DNA from: Chlamydiales bacterium
GTDB taxonomy: Bacteria > Chlamydiota > Chlamydiia > Chlamydiales > Rhabdochlamydiaceae
Direction of reading: 5' to 3'
DNA: 64,000 nucleotides
Assembly: GCA_016185065.1 (NCBI GenBank)
Contig: JACPOL010000008.1
Span: 248,001-312,000 of the forward strand
The translations under genes were made by a program, and so were the position numbers. Within the stretch, counting starts at the first letter, position 1, and every line of letters starts with the position of its first letter. Below are positions 15,667-23,440 of the stretch, in pieces. Under the pieces are notes generated by a model that was given only the letters and a program-made list of their open reading frames with translations, had not been told where the DNA came from and searched no databases.

Positions 15667-18039
15667 ATGCACGAAAAATACATCCGCTGGTTCTCAGAGC
15701 TTAAAGCTACGGACACGCCCTTAGTTGGCGGAAAAAACGCCTCTCTAGGCGAGATGTTCTCAAACTTAAGCAGTCAAGGAATCGCTGTTCCAGATGGCTT
15801 TGCAACCACTGCAGACGCCTATTGGGACTTTCTTAAGCATAACCATTTAAAAGAGAAGATCCGAAACGAGCTAAAGAGATGGAAGGGCGACGAGGCTGGC
15901 CTTAGACGCACGGGAAAAGCTATCCGCAGCATGATCGGAAGGTCGACCCTCCCCGACTCTCTCACCACCGCAATCAAGACAGCCTACAAGACACTTTCAA
16001 AGCAGGACTCTCGAAAAGAGATAGATGTCGCTGTAAGAAGCAGCGCGACCGCGGAAGATCTGCCGACTGCGAGCTTCGCGGGACAGCAGGAGAGCTTCTT
16101 GAATGTCGTGGGTGAAGAGGATCTGATCGACGCCTGCATTAAATGTTTCGTCTCCCTATTTACAGATCGAGCCATCTTCTACCGCCACACCCAGGGCTTC
16201 GACCAGATGCAGGTGGCGCTTTCCATTGGCATACAGAAGATGGTCCGTGCAGACCTTGCGGGCTCAGGCGTGATCTTTACGCTAGATCCAGAAAGCGGCT
16301 TCCCAGGCGTTGTGATGATCTCTGCCGGATGGGGGCTTGGAGAGAATGTGGTCCAGGGAGCCATCGTGCCAGATCAGTACCTGGTTTTTAAACCCCTTCT
16401 CGGCAAGAAAACACTGCTGCCTATTTTAGAAAAAACTCTGGGAAAGAAAGAGAAGAAGCTAGTCTATGCAAAGGGCGGACGCACCAGAAACATCACCACC
16501 TCTAAAAAAGAGCAGGCTGCGTACGTATTGAGCGACCAGGAGATCCTCACGCTAGGAAAATGGGCAGCTCAAATCGAGCGCCACTATAAGCGAGCAATGG
16601 ATATCGAGTGGGCAAAAGATGGCAAGAGCGGAAAGCTCTACATCGTGCAAGCGCGACCAGAAACGATCCACTCGCAGAAGAAGGGTGCGACCTACAAGAG
16701 CTATAACATTAAGCGTAGAGGAAAAGTAGTAGCCGAGGGGCTCGCAATTGGCGAGGCGATCGTGACGGCTCCCGCTCAGGTGATTAAGACAATTTCAGAG
16801 ATAGGCAAGTTCAAGAAGGGATCGATTCTTGTGACTCCGATGACCTCCCCGGATTGGGTGCCGATCATGGAAGAGGCCGCAGGGATCATTACGGATCACG
16901 GAGGGCGCACCTCACATGCGGCTATCGTCAGTAGAGAGCTTGGTCTTCCCGCTATCGTCGGCTGCGGCAGTGCAACCAGAACGATAAAAAATGGAGCGCA
17001 GATCACACTCTCCTGTGCAGAGGGAGAGCGCGGCTTCGTCTACGCTGGAAAAGTGGATTTTGAAGAGAACGAGATCAGCCTTGATAAGATCCCCGAGACG
17101 CCTGTTCAGATCATGCTTAATATCGCAAGTCCTGAAGCTGCCTTCCGCACCTGGCAGCTCCCCGCCAAGGGGGTTGGACTTGCTAGGATGGAGTTTATCA
17201 TCAACAACATCATCAAGATCCATCCGATGGCTCTTGTTCATCCTGAAAGGGTTAAAGATGCAAAAACAAGAAAAACTATCGAGAAGCTAACCGCGGGTTA
17301 TAAAGATAAGAAGCAGTATTTCATCGATAAGCTCGCAGAGGGCATCGCAAAAATCGCAGCTACGCGTTATCCCCATCCCGTGATCGTCCGCATGAGCGAT
17401 TTTAAGACAAACGAGTATGCCAATCTGATCGGCGGCGAGTATTTTGAGCCGAAAGAAGAGAATCCAATGCTGGGCTTTCGCGGAGCCTCTCGCTACTACA
17501 ATCCCCGCTATCGCGAAGGCTTCGACCTCGAGTGCGCCGCCCTCTGCCAGGTGAGAAAAAAGATGGGCCTCACCAACACACTTCCTATGATCCCTTTCTG
17601 CAGAACTCTTGAAGAGGCCGACCGCGTTCTTGAGGTGATGGCTGAAAATGGCCTGAAAAGAGGCGAAGAGGGTCTGCAAGTCTATGTCATGGCCGAAATC
17701 CCCTCCAATATCATCTTGGCTGAAGAGTTTTCAGACCGCTTTGATGGCTTCTCCATCGGATCGAACGATCTAACTCAGCTTATCTTAGGGATAGACCGCG
17801 ACTCGGCAGAGCTTGCTCCCCTCTTCGATGAGCGCAATCCCTCTGTGAAAAAGATGATCTCCGACCTGATAAAAGTCGCCCACCGAAAAGGCAGAAAGGT
17901 CGGTATCTGCGGCCAGGCGCCAAGCGACTACCCGGACTTCGCCGAATTCCTCGTCTCCTCAGGCATCGACTCCCTCTCGCTCAACCCCGACAGCATCCTC
18001 CCTACCATCCACCAACTCACCTCCAAAAAGAAGAAATAG
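15667..18039 (+). CDS. ppsA: Phosphoenolpyruvate synthase
   Basis: The 790-residue protein has the three parts of the family. The N-terminal ATP-grasp nucleotide-binding region contains VGGKNASLGEM and VAVRSSATAEDLPTASFAGQQ. The phosphohistidine swivel domain (DHGGRTSHAAIVSRELGLPAIVG) has its active His near residue 416. The C-terminal PEP/pyruvate TIM barrel contains FDGFSIGSNDLTQLILGIDRD. The enzyme makes PEP from pyruvate and ATP for gluconeogenesis. Six bases separate it from tdh, so acetyl-CoA/glycine production and PEP synthesis may be co-expressed. Confidence 0.95.
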   Translation: MHEKYIRWFSELKATDTPLVGGKNASLGEMFSNLSSQGIAVPDGFATTADAYWDFLKHNHLKEKIRNELKRWKGDEAGLRRTGKAIRSMIGRSTLPDSLTTAIKTAYKTLSKQDSRKEIDVAVRSSATAEDLPTASFAGQQESFLNVVGEEDLIDACIKCFVSLFTDRAIFYRHTQGFDQMQVALSIGIQKMVRADLAGSGVIFTLDPESGFPGVVMISAGWGLGENVVQGAIVPDQYLVFKPLLGKKTLLPILEKTLGKKEKKLVYAKGGRTRNITTSKKEQAAYVLSDQEILTLGKWAAQIERHYKRAMDIEWAKDGKSGKLYIVQARPETIHSQKKGATYKSYNIKRRGKVVAEGLAIGEAIVTAPAQVIKTISEIGKFKKGSILVTPMTSPDWVPIMEEAAGIITDHGGRTSHAAIVSRELGLPAIVGCGSATRTIKNGAQITLSCAEGERGFVYAGKVDFEENEISLDKIPETPVQIMLNIASPEAAFRTWQLPAKGVGLARMEFIINNIIKIHPMALVHPERVKDAKTRKTIEKLTAGYKDKKQYFIDKLAEGIAKIAATRYPHPVIVRMSDFKTNEYANLIGGEYFEPKEENPMLGFRGASRYYNPRYREGFDLECAALCQVRKKMGLTNTLPMIPFCRTLEEADRVLEVMAENGLKRGEEGLQVYVMAEIPSNIILAEEFSDRFDGFSIGSNDLTQLILGIDRDSAELAPLFDERNPSVKKMISDLIKVAHRKGRKVGICGQAPSDYPDFAEFLVSSGIDSLSLNPDSILPTIHQLTSKKKK

Positions 18040-18084
18040 CCCCTGTAATATTCTTTATTGTTTTTTAGAATGTATAAATTAGCA

Positions 18085-18567
18085 GAATAGACATGTCGGG
18101 TAGGCCAGGGGAAAGCTGCGCTTTCTCTCGGGGCCTCCCTGCGACCCTCTTGCGCTGCATCTCGCTTTGCCAAATCGCGTCCTCGGAGAAGGGGTGTACA
18201 GAGTACTACCCCGTTGGCGCGCTCACCGCGCTCTCCTGCGGGTGCAATTTTGCTGTGCGCGGGTCCCTTTCGCGTCCAGTCGCAGTAGTAGATAAAGAGA
18301 CTGAAGACCTTTCTCTTCAAACTCTTTGCCTAGCCCTGCGACTGGACGCGAAAGGGGCCCGCACCGACAGGGGTGGGATGAGCTGCCTCGAGCAGCCGAT
18401 CGCTTCAGATCGCACAGCAAAACCGAAGCGCAGGAAAGCCGGCCAGGCGTACAGGGTAGGGCAATGGCCCACTCTGTTTTCGAGCACACGGTTTGGCAAA
18501 GCGAGGTGAAGCGCAAGGAGGTCGCAGGAGGTGTGGCGCAAGCGCACACCATCCGACATGTCTATTC
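18085..18567. mobile_element. MITE-like imperfect palindrome of about 480 bp
   Basis: Perfect 15-bp terminal inverted repeats (GAATAGACATGTCGG at 18085-18099 and its complement at 18553-18567) bound a GC-rich block. Its two halves pair over most of their length: CTCGCTTTGCCAAA, TTTTGCTGTGCG and CCCTTTCGCGTCCAGTCGCAG each occur in both arms. A roughly 50-base unpaired centre lies near 18285-18340. There is no believable coding sequence; reading frames here are by-products of the palindrome. It fills most of the 617-base gap after ppsA. It looks like a non-autonomous transposon, with no transposase in the window. Confidence 0.75.
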
Positions 18568-18593
18568 AACTAAGAAGAAAAAAATTAAAACAT

Positions 18594-18621
18594 AAAAAAA
18601 AGGATAGCCCGAAGGCTATCC
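18594..18621 (-). terminator. Intrinsic terminator of the 18657-19217 gene
   Basis: The stem GGATAGCC/GGCTATCC (18602-18609 with 18614-18621) has a CGAA loop and an eight-base A-run at 18594-18601, which reads as a T-run on the minus strand. It lies 36 bases past the stop of the minus-strand gene. Confidence 0.8.
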
Positions 18622-18656
18622 CCTTGCTGTGCTGTTGCACTTTTGGTGCACTAGCG

Positions 18657-19217
18657 TTACAGCTGGCCGAGTTCAATAAGTTCCGCGATATTGTTCTCAA
18701 ACTTCGACTTGCTAAGGAAGAAGTCCGCAGCATGTCTTGTACGAGAATGAGGATCGTGGTCTGTGATGAACCTGCTCTGCATTGTAACCATATCAGCACG
18801 CAATTTGATATTTTGTGCTTCAAGTTCAGCAATACGTCTTCGACGCTCTTCATCTTCTGTATGGATTTTCAAGACCTCGCCTGTATTGCGAGCAATCATG
18901 ATTTTAGCATGTTCGATATCAGCAGAAAGTGCTAAAGGATCAGAAGCGCCCGAAATGAGCTTTTCTTTTCTAGCAATGTCTCTCTGAAGATTATCGTTCA
19001 TCTCTTGGAGTTCGCGTACACGCAGAACGTTATGGTTCTGTAGTGTTAAGCGATCTTCTCCTGAATAAAAGCCAGCGCGCTCTTCTAAAGAAAAATTCTT
19101 TCTAACGGGCTGAGCTAGCACTGTCTCTTGAAGATGGGCCCCGTTAACGTGACCATCTACAGAGAAAGTGGCTTGATGTGCGTCAGACTGTCCATTTGTC
19201 AACACATGTGGTTGCAT
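18657..19217 (-). CDS. Small coiled-coil hypothetical protein
   Basis: The product is 186 residues from the ATG at 19217, which has GGGGG just upstream. A GTG at 19247 would add ten residues. Residues about 75-155 are strongly charged with heptad-like spacing (RVRELQEMNDNLQRDIARKEK, EDEERRRRIAELEAQN), predicting a coiled coil. There is no signal peptide or membrane segment and no recognised family. It has a good promoter (19309-19338) and a clear terminator, so it is an independently expressed gene. It could be a structural or secreted protein; the sequence does not decide. Confidence 0.7.
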   Translation of the reverse strand: MQPHVLTNGQSDAHQATFSVDGHVNGAHLQETVLAQPVRKNFSLEERAGFYSGEDRLTLQNHNVLRVRELQEMNDNLQRDIARKEKLISGASDPLALSADIEHAKIMIARNTGEVLKIHTEDEERRRRIAELEAQNIKLRADMVTMQSRFITDHDPHSRTRHAADFFLSKSKFENNIAELIELGQL

Positions 19218-19308
19218 AGATACCCCCGATTTTGCAACAATTGCCACCCGGAAGAAATTCCAGGTAGCGAGAGGCGATATTTATAATTAACATTACGCCT
19301 CTATGCTT

Positions 19309-19338
19309 ATAATATATAATAAAACATTAGTTTGTCAA
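19309..19338 (-). promoter_or_regulatory. Promoter of the coiled-coil protein gene
   Basis: On the minus strand a perfect TTGACA (19333-19338) is followed 18 bases later by TATTAT (19309-19314) in very AT-rich DNA. A transcript starting near 19302 would have a leader of about 85 bases before the ATG at 19217. Confidence 0.6.
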
Positions 19339-19424
19339 AATTAATTGGTTATTATTAATTACAAATTTTTAACTTCTTATTATTACTTGTTTACAAAACA
19401 AAAATCTTAACAAACCCTTAATAC

Positions 19425-19823
19425 ATGAACGAATCATGCCCCTGTGGAACAGGTAGAGATTATTCAAAATGCTGCGGACCCTTCCATAGAGGAGAACTCC
19501 CCAAAACAGCCCTCGAGCTCATGCGCTCCCGCTACTCTGCCTACGCATTGGGAGTTATCGACTATATCATTGAGACGACCCACCCGCTGCACCACGACTG
19601 GGGACAAGATAGAGAGGCTTGGAAAAAACAGCTTCTAGCCTTTTCAACAAACACCGACTTTGAACGCCTAGAGATACTGGGCGCCGAAGAGGGAAGCGAG
19701 GTCGGATTTGTTACCTTTACAGCCCATTTAAGACAGGCTGGACAAGACAGGACATTTACCGAGAGAAGTCGCTTTGAAAAGCTAAAAGGACGGTGGCTAT
19801 ACCTCAGCGGCTCAATTTTCTAG
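19425..19823 (+). CDS. YchJ-like SEC-C motif protein
   Basis: The 132-residue protein starts with a SEC-C zinc-binding motif (CPCGTGRDYSKCCGPFH: Cys-x-Cys ... Cys-Cys). An NTF2-like region typical of the YchJ/UPF0225 family follows (ALELMRSRYSAYALGVIDYIIETTHP, GFVTFTAHLR, FTERSRFEKLKGRWLYLSG). E. coli YchJ has a second SEC-C motif at its C-terminus, which is absent here. Molecular function is unknown. It is preceded by about 200 AT-rich bases shared with the divergent coiled-coil gene. Confidence 0.88.
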   Translation: MNESCPCGTGRDYSKCCGPFHRGELPKTALELMRSRYSAYALGVIDYIIETTHPLHHDWGQDREAWKKQLLAFSTNTDFERLEILGAEEGSEVGFVTFTAHLRQAGQDRTFTERSRFEKLKGRWLYLSGSIF

Positions 19824-19892
19824 TTTTTTCAAATAGGATTCCTCTGTTAACCTCTATGCACAACTTGCCGACACTACCACTAGGAATGCGAT

Positions 19893-20510
19893 ATGACCTC
19901 CTTTACGAAAACTCTTCTGGCCTCAGCTTTCACTTTTCTTATCGTAAATAGCGCCTTTTCCACATCAACTACGCCTCACCCTGTTGCTCCACCGCAGATC
20001 TCCCAAGTTCCGGAAGAGAACCCAGAGAATCTTCCCCTCTTTGCGCTCACACACAACTGGTTAAGAGAGAGTGCAGTTGAGGGAAGAGATATCGGCCTTG
20101 GAGATGGGTCAAACTGGCGTGTTGAACCATCATACCGCAGCGAAGCGGCCTCTTGGATCCCAGGAGACCCTCTTCTCCTCTCTCCAAACTACATGCCATT
20201 TTCTTCAAACCTGTACTGGCTCAAAAACCTACGCACTAAGACCTATATTCTCGTGGATGTCATTCGCGAACCATACGACCGCGGCGAGCACTCTCATTTC
20301 GTATCTACCCATTCAGAAGATGGCGCAATCATCTACCTGGAAAATCGAGTAGGGTTCGAAATCGATAGGCGCGACCGTTGGCTTTCACAAGAGTGGCTCT
20401 ATGAGGACCATATAGTTATCGGCGCAAGCAACGCTTGGTTTGGAACGTACGAGTTTATTCTCTATAACGTGAACCTGAACCACTATGTAAGAGCAAAACT
20501 ACACAAATAG
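19893..20510 (+). CDS. Secreted hypothetical protein
   Basis: The 205-residue protein has a clear N-terminal signal peptide (KTLLASAFTFLIVNSAFS, cleavage near residue 23), so export to the periplasm or beyond is likely. The mature part contains GDGSNWRVEPSYRSEAASWIPGD, then hydrophobic strands and a similar second half (FEIDRRDRWLSQEWLYEDHIVIG). This suggests two related beta-rich repeats. I do not recognise a named family. The small membrane protein at 20522 follows after 11 bases and is probably co-transcribed. Confidence 0.75.
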   Translation: MTSFTKTLLASAFTFLIVNSAFSTSTTPHPVAPPQISQVPEENPENLPLFALTHNWLRESAVEGRDIGLGDGSNWRVEPSYRSEAASWIPGDPLLLSPNYMPFSSNLYWLKNLRTKTYILVDVIREPYDRGEHSHFVSTHSEDGAIIYLENRVGFEIDRRDRWLSQEWLYEDHIVIGASNAWFGTYEFILYNVNLNHYVRAKLHK

Positions 20511-20521
20511 GAAGACCTCCA

Positions 20522-20785
20522 ATGACACAAGCAGCTCATCTTACTCCTTCTAGCCACACTTTCAACTTTCCAGAGTTCACGGCGGATGCTGAAACAATTG
20601 GCAAGCAGAACTGTTCCGGATTTAGTTTCTGGTTTACGGCCCAGCTTGTTGGGATGTGCGCTCTTGCCCTCTTCGGCGTATTCCTAGTGATCGAATGGCC
20701 AGCTATCGCCGTTCCGGTTGTGATCATCTTCGGTGCAAACCTGGCCATTGATGGTCTTAATCTCTTCCGCTCCTGCCTCCCCTAA
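20522..20785 (+). CDS. Small membrane protein
   Basis: The 87-residue product has two hydrophobic segments in its second half (about residues 37-60 and 61-80: FTAQLVGMCALALFGVFLVI and WPAIAVPVVIIFGANLAIDGL) separated by a single tight turn. This hairpin topology is similar to small Inc-like proteins. AAGACCTCC precedes the start only weakly. It ends 21 bases before a palindromic element that may terminate the two-gene unit. Function is unknown. Confidence 0.65.
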   Translation: MTQAAHLTPSSHTFNFPEFTADAETIGKQNCSGFSFWFTAQLVGMCALALFGVFLVIEWPAIAVPVVIIFGANLAIDGLNLFRSCLP

Positions 20786-20806
20786 GAAAGAATAGAGAAG
20801 CTCTTT

Positions 20807-20957
20807 TTTTGGAGTGCGGCGACTCGGCGCCGCTTTTCTTAAAATCGACTTGTCGATTTTTTCTAGCATGGACGCTTCTTGTTATACCTGTTTGCAATTA
20901 AGAGAGATCGCCAGGTCGATCTCAAGAAAAGCGGCGCCGAGTCGCCGCACTCCAAAA
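20807..20957. repeat. Palindromic element copy 2
   Basis: Perfect 34-bp outer arms (20807-20840 and 20924-20957; edge TTTTGGAGTGCGGC) enclose two hairpins, AAAATCGACTTGTCGATTTT and GAGATCGCCAGGTCGATCTC. RNA or DNA could fold into a three-armed cruciform. This is the longest copy because of an insert between the hairpins (about 20862-20895). Confidence 0.88.
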
Positions 20958-21023
20958 GGTTTTCTTTTGTCAGAAAAAATTTGATCGGCTACCGTTGAGG
21001 TGTCTGATTTTTTGGAGGAATTT

Positions 21024-21125
21024 ATGGTAAAAGAAAAAGAAGTACGCAAAGAAGATCGCAAAAAGCCGCAGAAGACGCTTAAAGAGAAGCGCGCTGCTAA
21101 GCTCGAGAAGAAAAAAGCGAAATAG
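21024..21125 (+). CDS. 33-residue lysine-rich microprotein
   Basis: The ATG at 21024 is preceded at the right distance by GGAGG (21014-21018) and opens 33 codons. The product is MVKEKEVRKEDRKKPQ followed by KTLKEKRAAKLEKKKAK, about 40 percent Lys or Arg and predicted to be one charged helix. A strong terminator starts eight bases after the stop. A consensus ribosome site, a start codon and a terminator around so short a frame favour a real gene. A nucleic-acid-binding role is possible from charge only. Confidence 0.6.
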   Translation: MVKEKEVRKEDRKKPQKTLKEKRAAKLEKKKAK

Positions 21126-21133
21126 TCCTTGAG

Positions 21134-21167
21134 ATAGGACACTGGGGATTCCAGTGTCCTATTTTTC
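21134..21167. terminator. Bidirectional terminator
   Basis: A 12-bp perfect stem (ATAGGACACTGG, 21134-21145, with 21151-21162) with a five-base loop is followed by TTTTT. It ends the microprotein gene on the plus strand. Its right arm also contains the stop codon (21159-21161) of the convergent minus-strand gene. Confidence 0.85.
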
Positions 21168-22439
21168 TATAAAGAGGAAGGGAATCTCCATCTCCTCTTT
21201 CGTAAGCCCGCCATGCGCTCCAAAAAAGTGCTGCTCAAAATGGTTCTTCTCATACCACCAGACAGCCTCTCCCTTATATGGCAAGATCACCAGATTTCCC
21301 ACGCGTCCTAAAAACTCTTTAGAGAGTGGCAGCTGTCCGAAAATCCCCTCTTGAATCAAGCTATCTGTAAGGTAAACCTCTGCCCGACCATCCAGAAACT
21401 TTCTTAAAGTCTCTTGCATTTCAAGCAGATCTTCCTCTTTGATATGGAGAAAGAAATCTCTGCACGACCCCGCAGGCGCGATAAGCTCTCCTTTGCGGTT
21501 GCGCTGAATATGCTTTTCGATTGGCATTTCTAGATTTAGGTAGGTGGTCTTTTTGGGATCTACAGAGACCATCCCATGATCGGAGATGACTGCACACGCA
21601 ATTTTTCGGTCGCTATTTTCCAGCTTCTGCCAAAAACTCTTCTCCATCTCACTCCAGAACTCGTCCATAGCCTTTTCAAAAGCCTCTGAACCAACTCCAT
21701 AACGGTGTCCCATCGAGTCGATGTCGCTGAAATAGAGAAAGACGTAGTGGGGCTCATCTTTGACTTCACTACAGATCTCCACGAGATTCTCAAGCGCCTG
21801 CCCAATTTTCCCGTAAGGGAGAGCCTTCGCTCCCTTAAGCATGACTTGCGAATAGACAGATTGTGAAATCGTATAGTGCTGCATCGCAAAACTTCTCACA
21901 CCCTCCTTGTGCAGCTGCTCGTAAAAGGTGTGAGTTGGGTAGATCTCTTTGGGCGAGATGCCCGTCTTTTTTAGAGTTTCGATTCTTCCATCTCCGGCAA
22001 AAGAGAAGAGAAGAGGTGAGATTACGCAATCTAATTTGGGCTCATAGTAAAACCACTCATACACGCCGCTCTGGCCCACAGGAAGCCCCGTGTTCATCGT
22101 CGTCACATGAGCAGCTGTCGTCGAAGGAAATTGAGAGGTGATCTTACTAACAACACCCTCTTTTTTAAATCTCTTTAGAAAGGGATACTTGTCGGCGTAT
22201 TTTTCAAAAAATTGCCAGCCAAAACCATCTACAAAAAGAAGGATAACGAGGTCGTGAGATCCATAAGACCCACCAACAGCCTCGGCTGGTAGTGCAGGAA
22301 GAAGGCCCTCTTCTAAACCAAGAAGAGCTCTGATGGTTCCTGGAACGCGTGAAAAACAGTAGGAGTCGTATAGAGGCTTGCGAAAACTCTTAGAGAAGTG
22401 AGATGCATCGACGAGTTCAATCGAGCGTTTATTGATCAT
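21159..22439 (-). CDS. Alkaline phosphatase superfamily protein (type I phosphodiesterase/nucleotide pyrophosphatase-like)
   Basis: The 426-residue protein has the metal-site pattern of the family. LLFVDGFGWQFF supplies an Asp, FPSTTAAHVTTMNTGLP a nucleophilic Thr, DIDSMGHRYG Asp and His, ISDHGM Asp and His, and FFGAHGG the final His. Such enzymes hydrolyse phosphodiesters, nucleotides or phospho-lipid head groups with two metal ions. The substrate cannot be told. There is no clear signal peptide, so it may act in the cytoplasm. It overlaps the upstream dehydrogenase gene by four bases (22436-22439), so they are coupled. Confidence 0.85.
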   Translation of the reverse strand: MINKRSIELVDASHFSKSFRKPLYDSYCFSRVPGTIRALLGLEEGLLPALPAEAVGGSYGSHDLVILLFVDGFGWQFFEKYADKYPFLKRFKKEGVVSKITSQFPSTTAAHVTTMNTGLPVGQSGVYEWFYYEPKLDCVISPLLFSFAGDGRIETLKKTGISPKEIYPTHTFYEQLHKEGVRSFAMQHYTISQSVYSQVMLKGAKALPYGKIGQALENLVEICSEVKDEPHYVFLYFSDIDSMGHRYGVGSEAFEKAMDEFWSEMEKSFWQKLENSDRKIACAVISDHGMVSVDPKKTTYLNLEMPIEKHIQRNRKGELIAPAGSCRDFFLHIKEEDLLEMQETLRKFLDGRAEVYLTDSLIQEGIFGQLPLSKEFLGRVGNLVILPYKGEAVWWYEKNHFEQHFFGAHGGLTKEEMEIPFLFIEK

Positions 22440-23392
22440 CTTGCTGCTGCTGAGAAGTGGTGAACAAGACTTTCGGCCGCTTTCTTTGCAACTTCATAAC
22501 GACACTCCTCGGTGCCTGTCCCCAGATGAGGCAGAACAAGACAGTTGTCGAGATGCAGAAGAGGGTGTTGGGCAGGAAGAGGTTCTGGGTCTGTTACATC
22601 GAGTGCTGCTCCACGCAGAATCCCTGTTGTAAGCGCTTTGTAGAGATCGTCGGTGTTTACAATTGCACCTCGAGCTAAATTGATCAAAATGGGTTTTCTA
22701 ACCATTTTTTTCATGGAAGAGAGATCGATTAGATTTCTTGTCTCAGCTGTAAGCGGCACATGGAGAGACAAGTAGTCGACTCGTTTATAAAACTCCTCAA
22801 GGCCAACCTGTTCTATACACCTTCCCATCTCGGGCTCAAAAGTGACTTGCGATCTGTGATAGACAACGATCTTAAGTCCAAAGCCTGCAGCACGTCTTGC
22901 TACCGCTTTTCCAATTCTTCCATATCCAAAAATTCCAAATGTTTTTCCTTGAAGCTCTTCTCCAAGGAAGAGCATCGGTTCAAACTGCTTCCACCGCCCG
23001 GCACGGACGTAGGCGCTCGCTTCAGGAATTCTTCTTATCATCGCAAGGAGAATCCCGAGTGTAAGGTCGGCGGTGCTATTTGTAACAATGTCCGGAGTGT
23101 TATAAACCGCGATTCCCATCTTACGTGCAGAAGCGACATCGATGTTATCCAAACCAACGGCGCAATTGGAGACCGCCTTGAGTCGCTTTCCTGCTCTGAG
23201 CACCTCTTCATCGATAAGATCCACATAAGTTGTAAGTAATCCATCGCAATTTTTAACGGCTTCTATCAACTCTTTTTTTGTAATCACATTCTCTCCAGCG
23301 AACTCCTCCACATGGAAGTGGTTAGAGAGCAGCTCTCTAGCTACAGGAGTGATCTTTCTTGTAATGAAAATGTGCTGTGAAAATTTGCTCAT
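22436..23392 (-). CDS. D-isomer-specific 2-hydroxyacid dehydrogenase
   Basis: The 318-residue protein is of the glyoxylate/hydroxypyruvate reductase or phosphoglycerate dehydrogenase-like type. The NAD(P) Rossmann motif is FGIFGYGRIGKAVARR (near residues 150-165). The catalytic triad appears as Arg in NLARGAIV, Glu in DVTDPEPLPA and His in LVLPHLGTGTEE. The reaction is reversible reduction of a 2-keto acid; the exact substrate is not readable. It is first in a two-gene unit with the phosphodiesterase-like gene. It is divergent from the permease at 23441, so 23393-23440 must hold both promoters. Confidence 0.9.
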   Translation of the reverse strand: MSKFSQHIFITRKITPVARELLSNHFHVEEFAGENVITKKELIEAVKNCDGLLTTYVDLIDEEVLRAGKRLKAVSNCAVGLDNIDVASARKMGIAVYNTPDIVTNSTADLTLGILLAMIRRIPEASAYVRAGRWKQFEPMLFLGEELQGKTFGIFGYGRIGKAVARRAAGFGLKIVVYHRSQVTFEPEMGRCIEQVGLEEFYKRVDYLSLHVPLTAETRNLIDLSSMKKMVRKPILINLARGAIVNTDDLYKALTTGILRGAALDVTDPEPLPAQHPLLHLDNCLVLPHLGTGTEECRYEVAKKAAESLVHHFSAAAR

Positions 23393-23440
23393 ACGGGTAT
23401 GCTCTGGTTCCTAAAATTACTTTCACATTTTTAAAATTAA

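Noticed and set aside
18093..18552. Several overlapping open frames of 80-140 codons on both strands inside the long palindrome
   Set aside because: They arise because a GC-rich palindrome has few stops. Forward and reverse frames mirror each other, and none has a ribosome site or recognisable motif.
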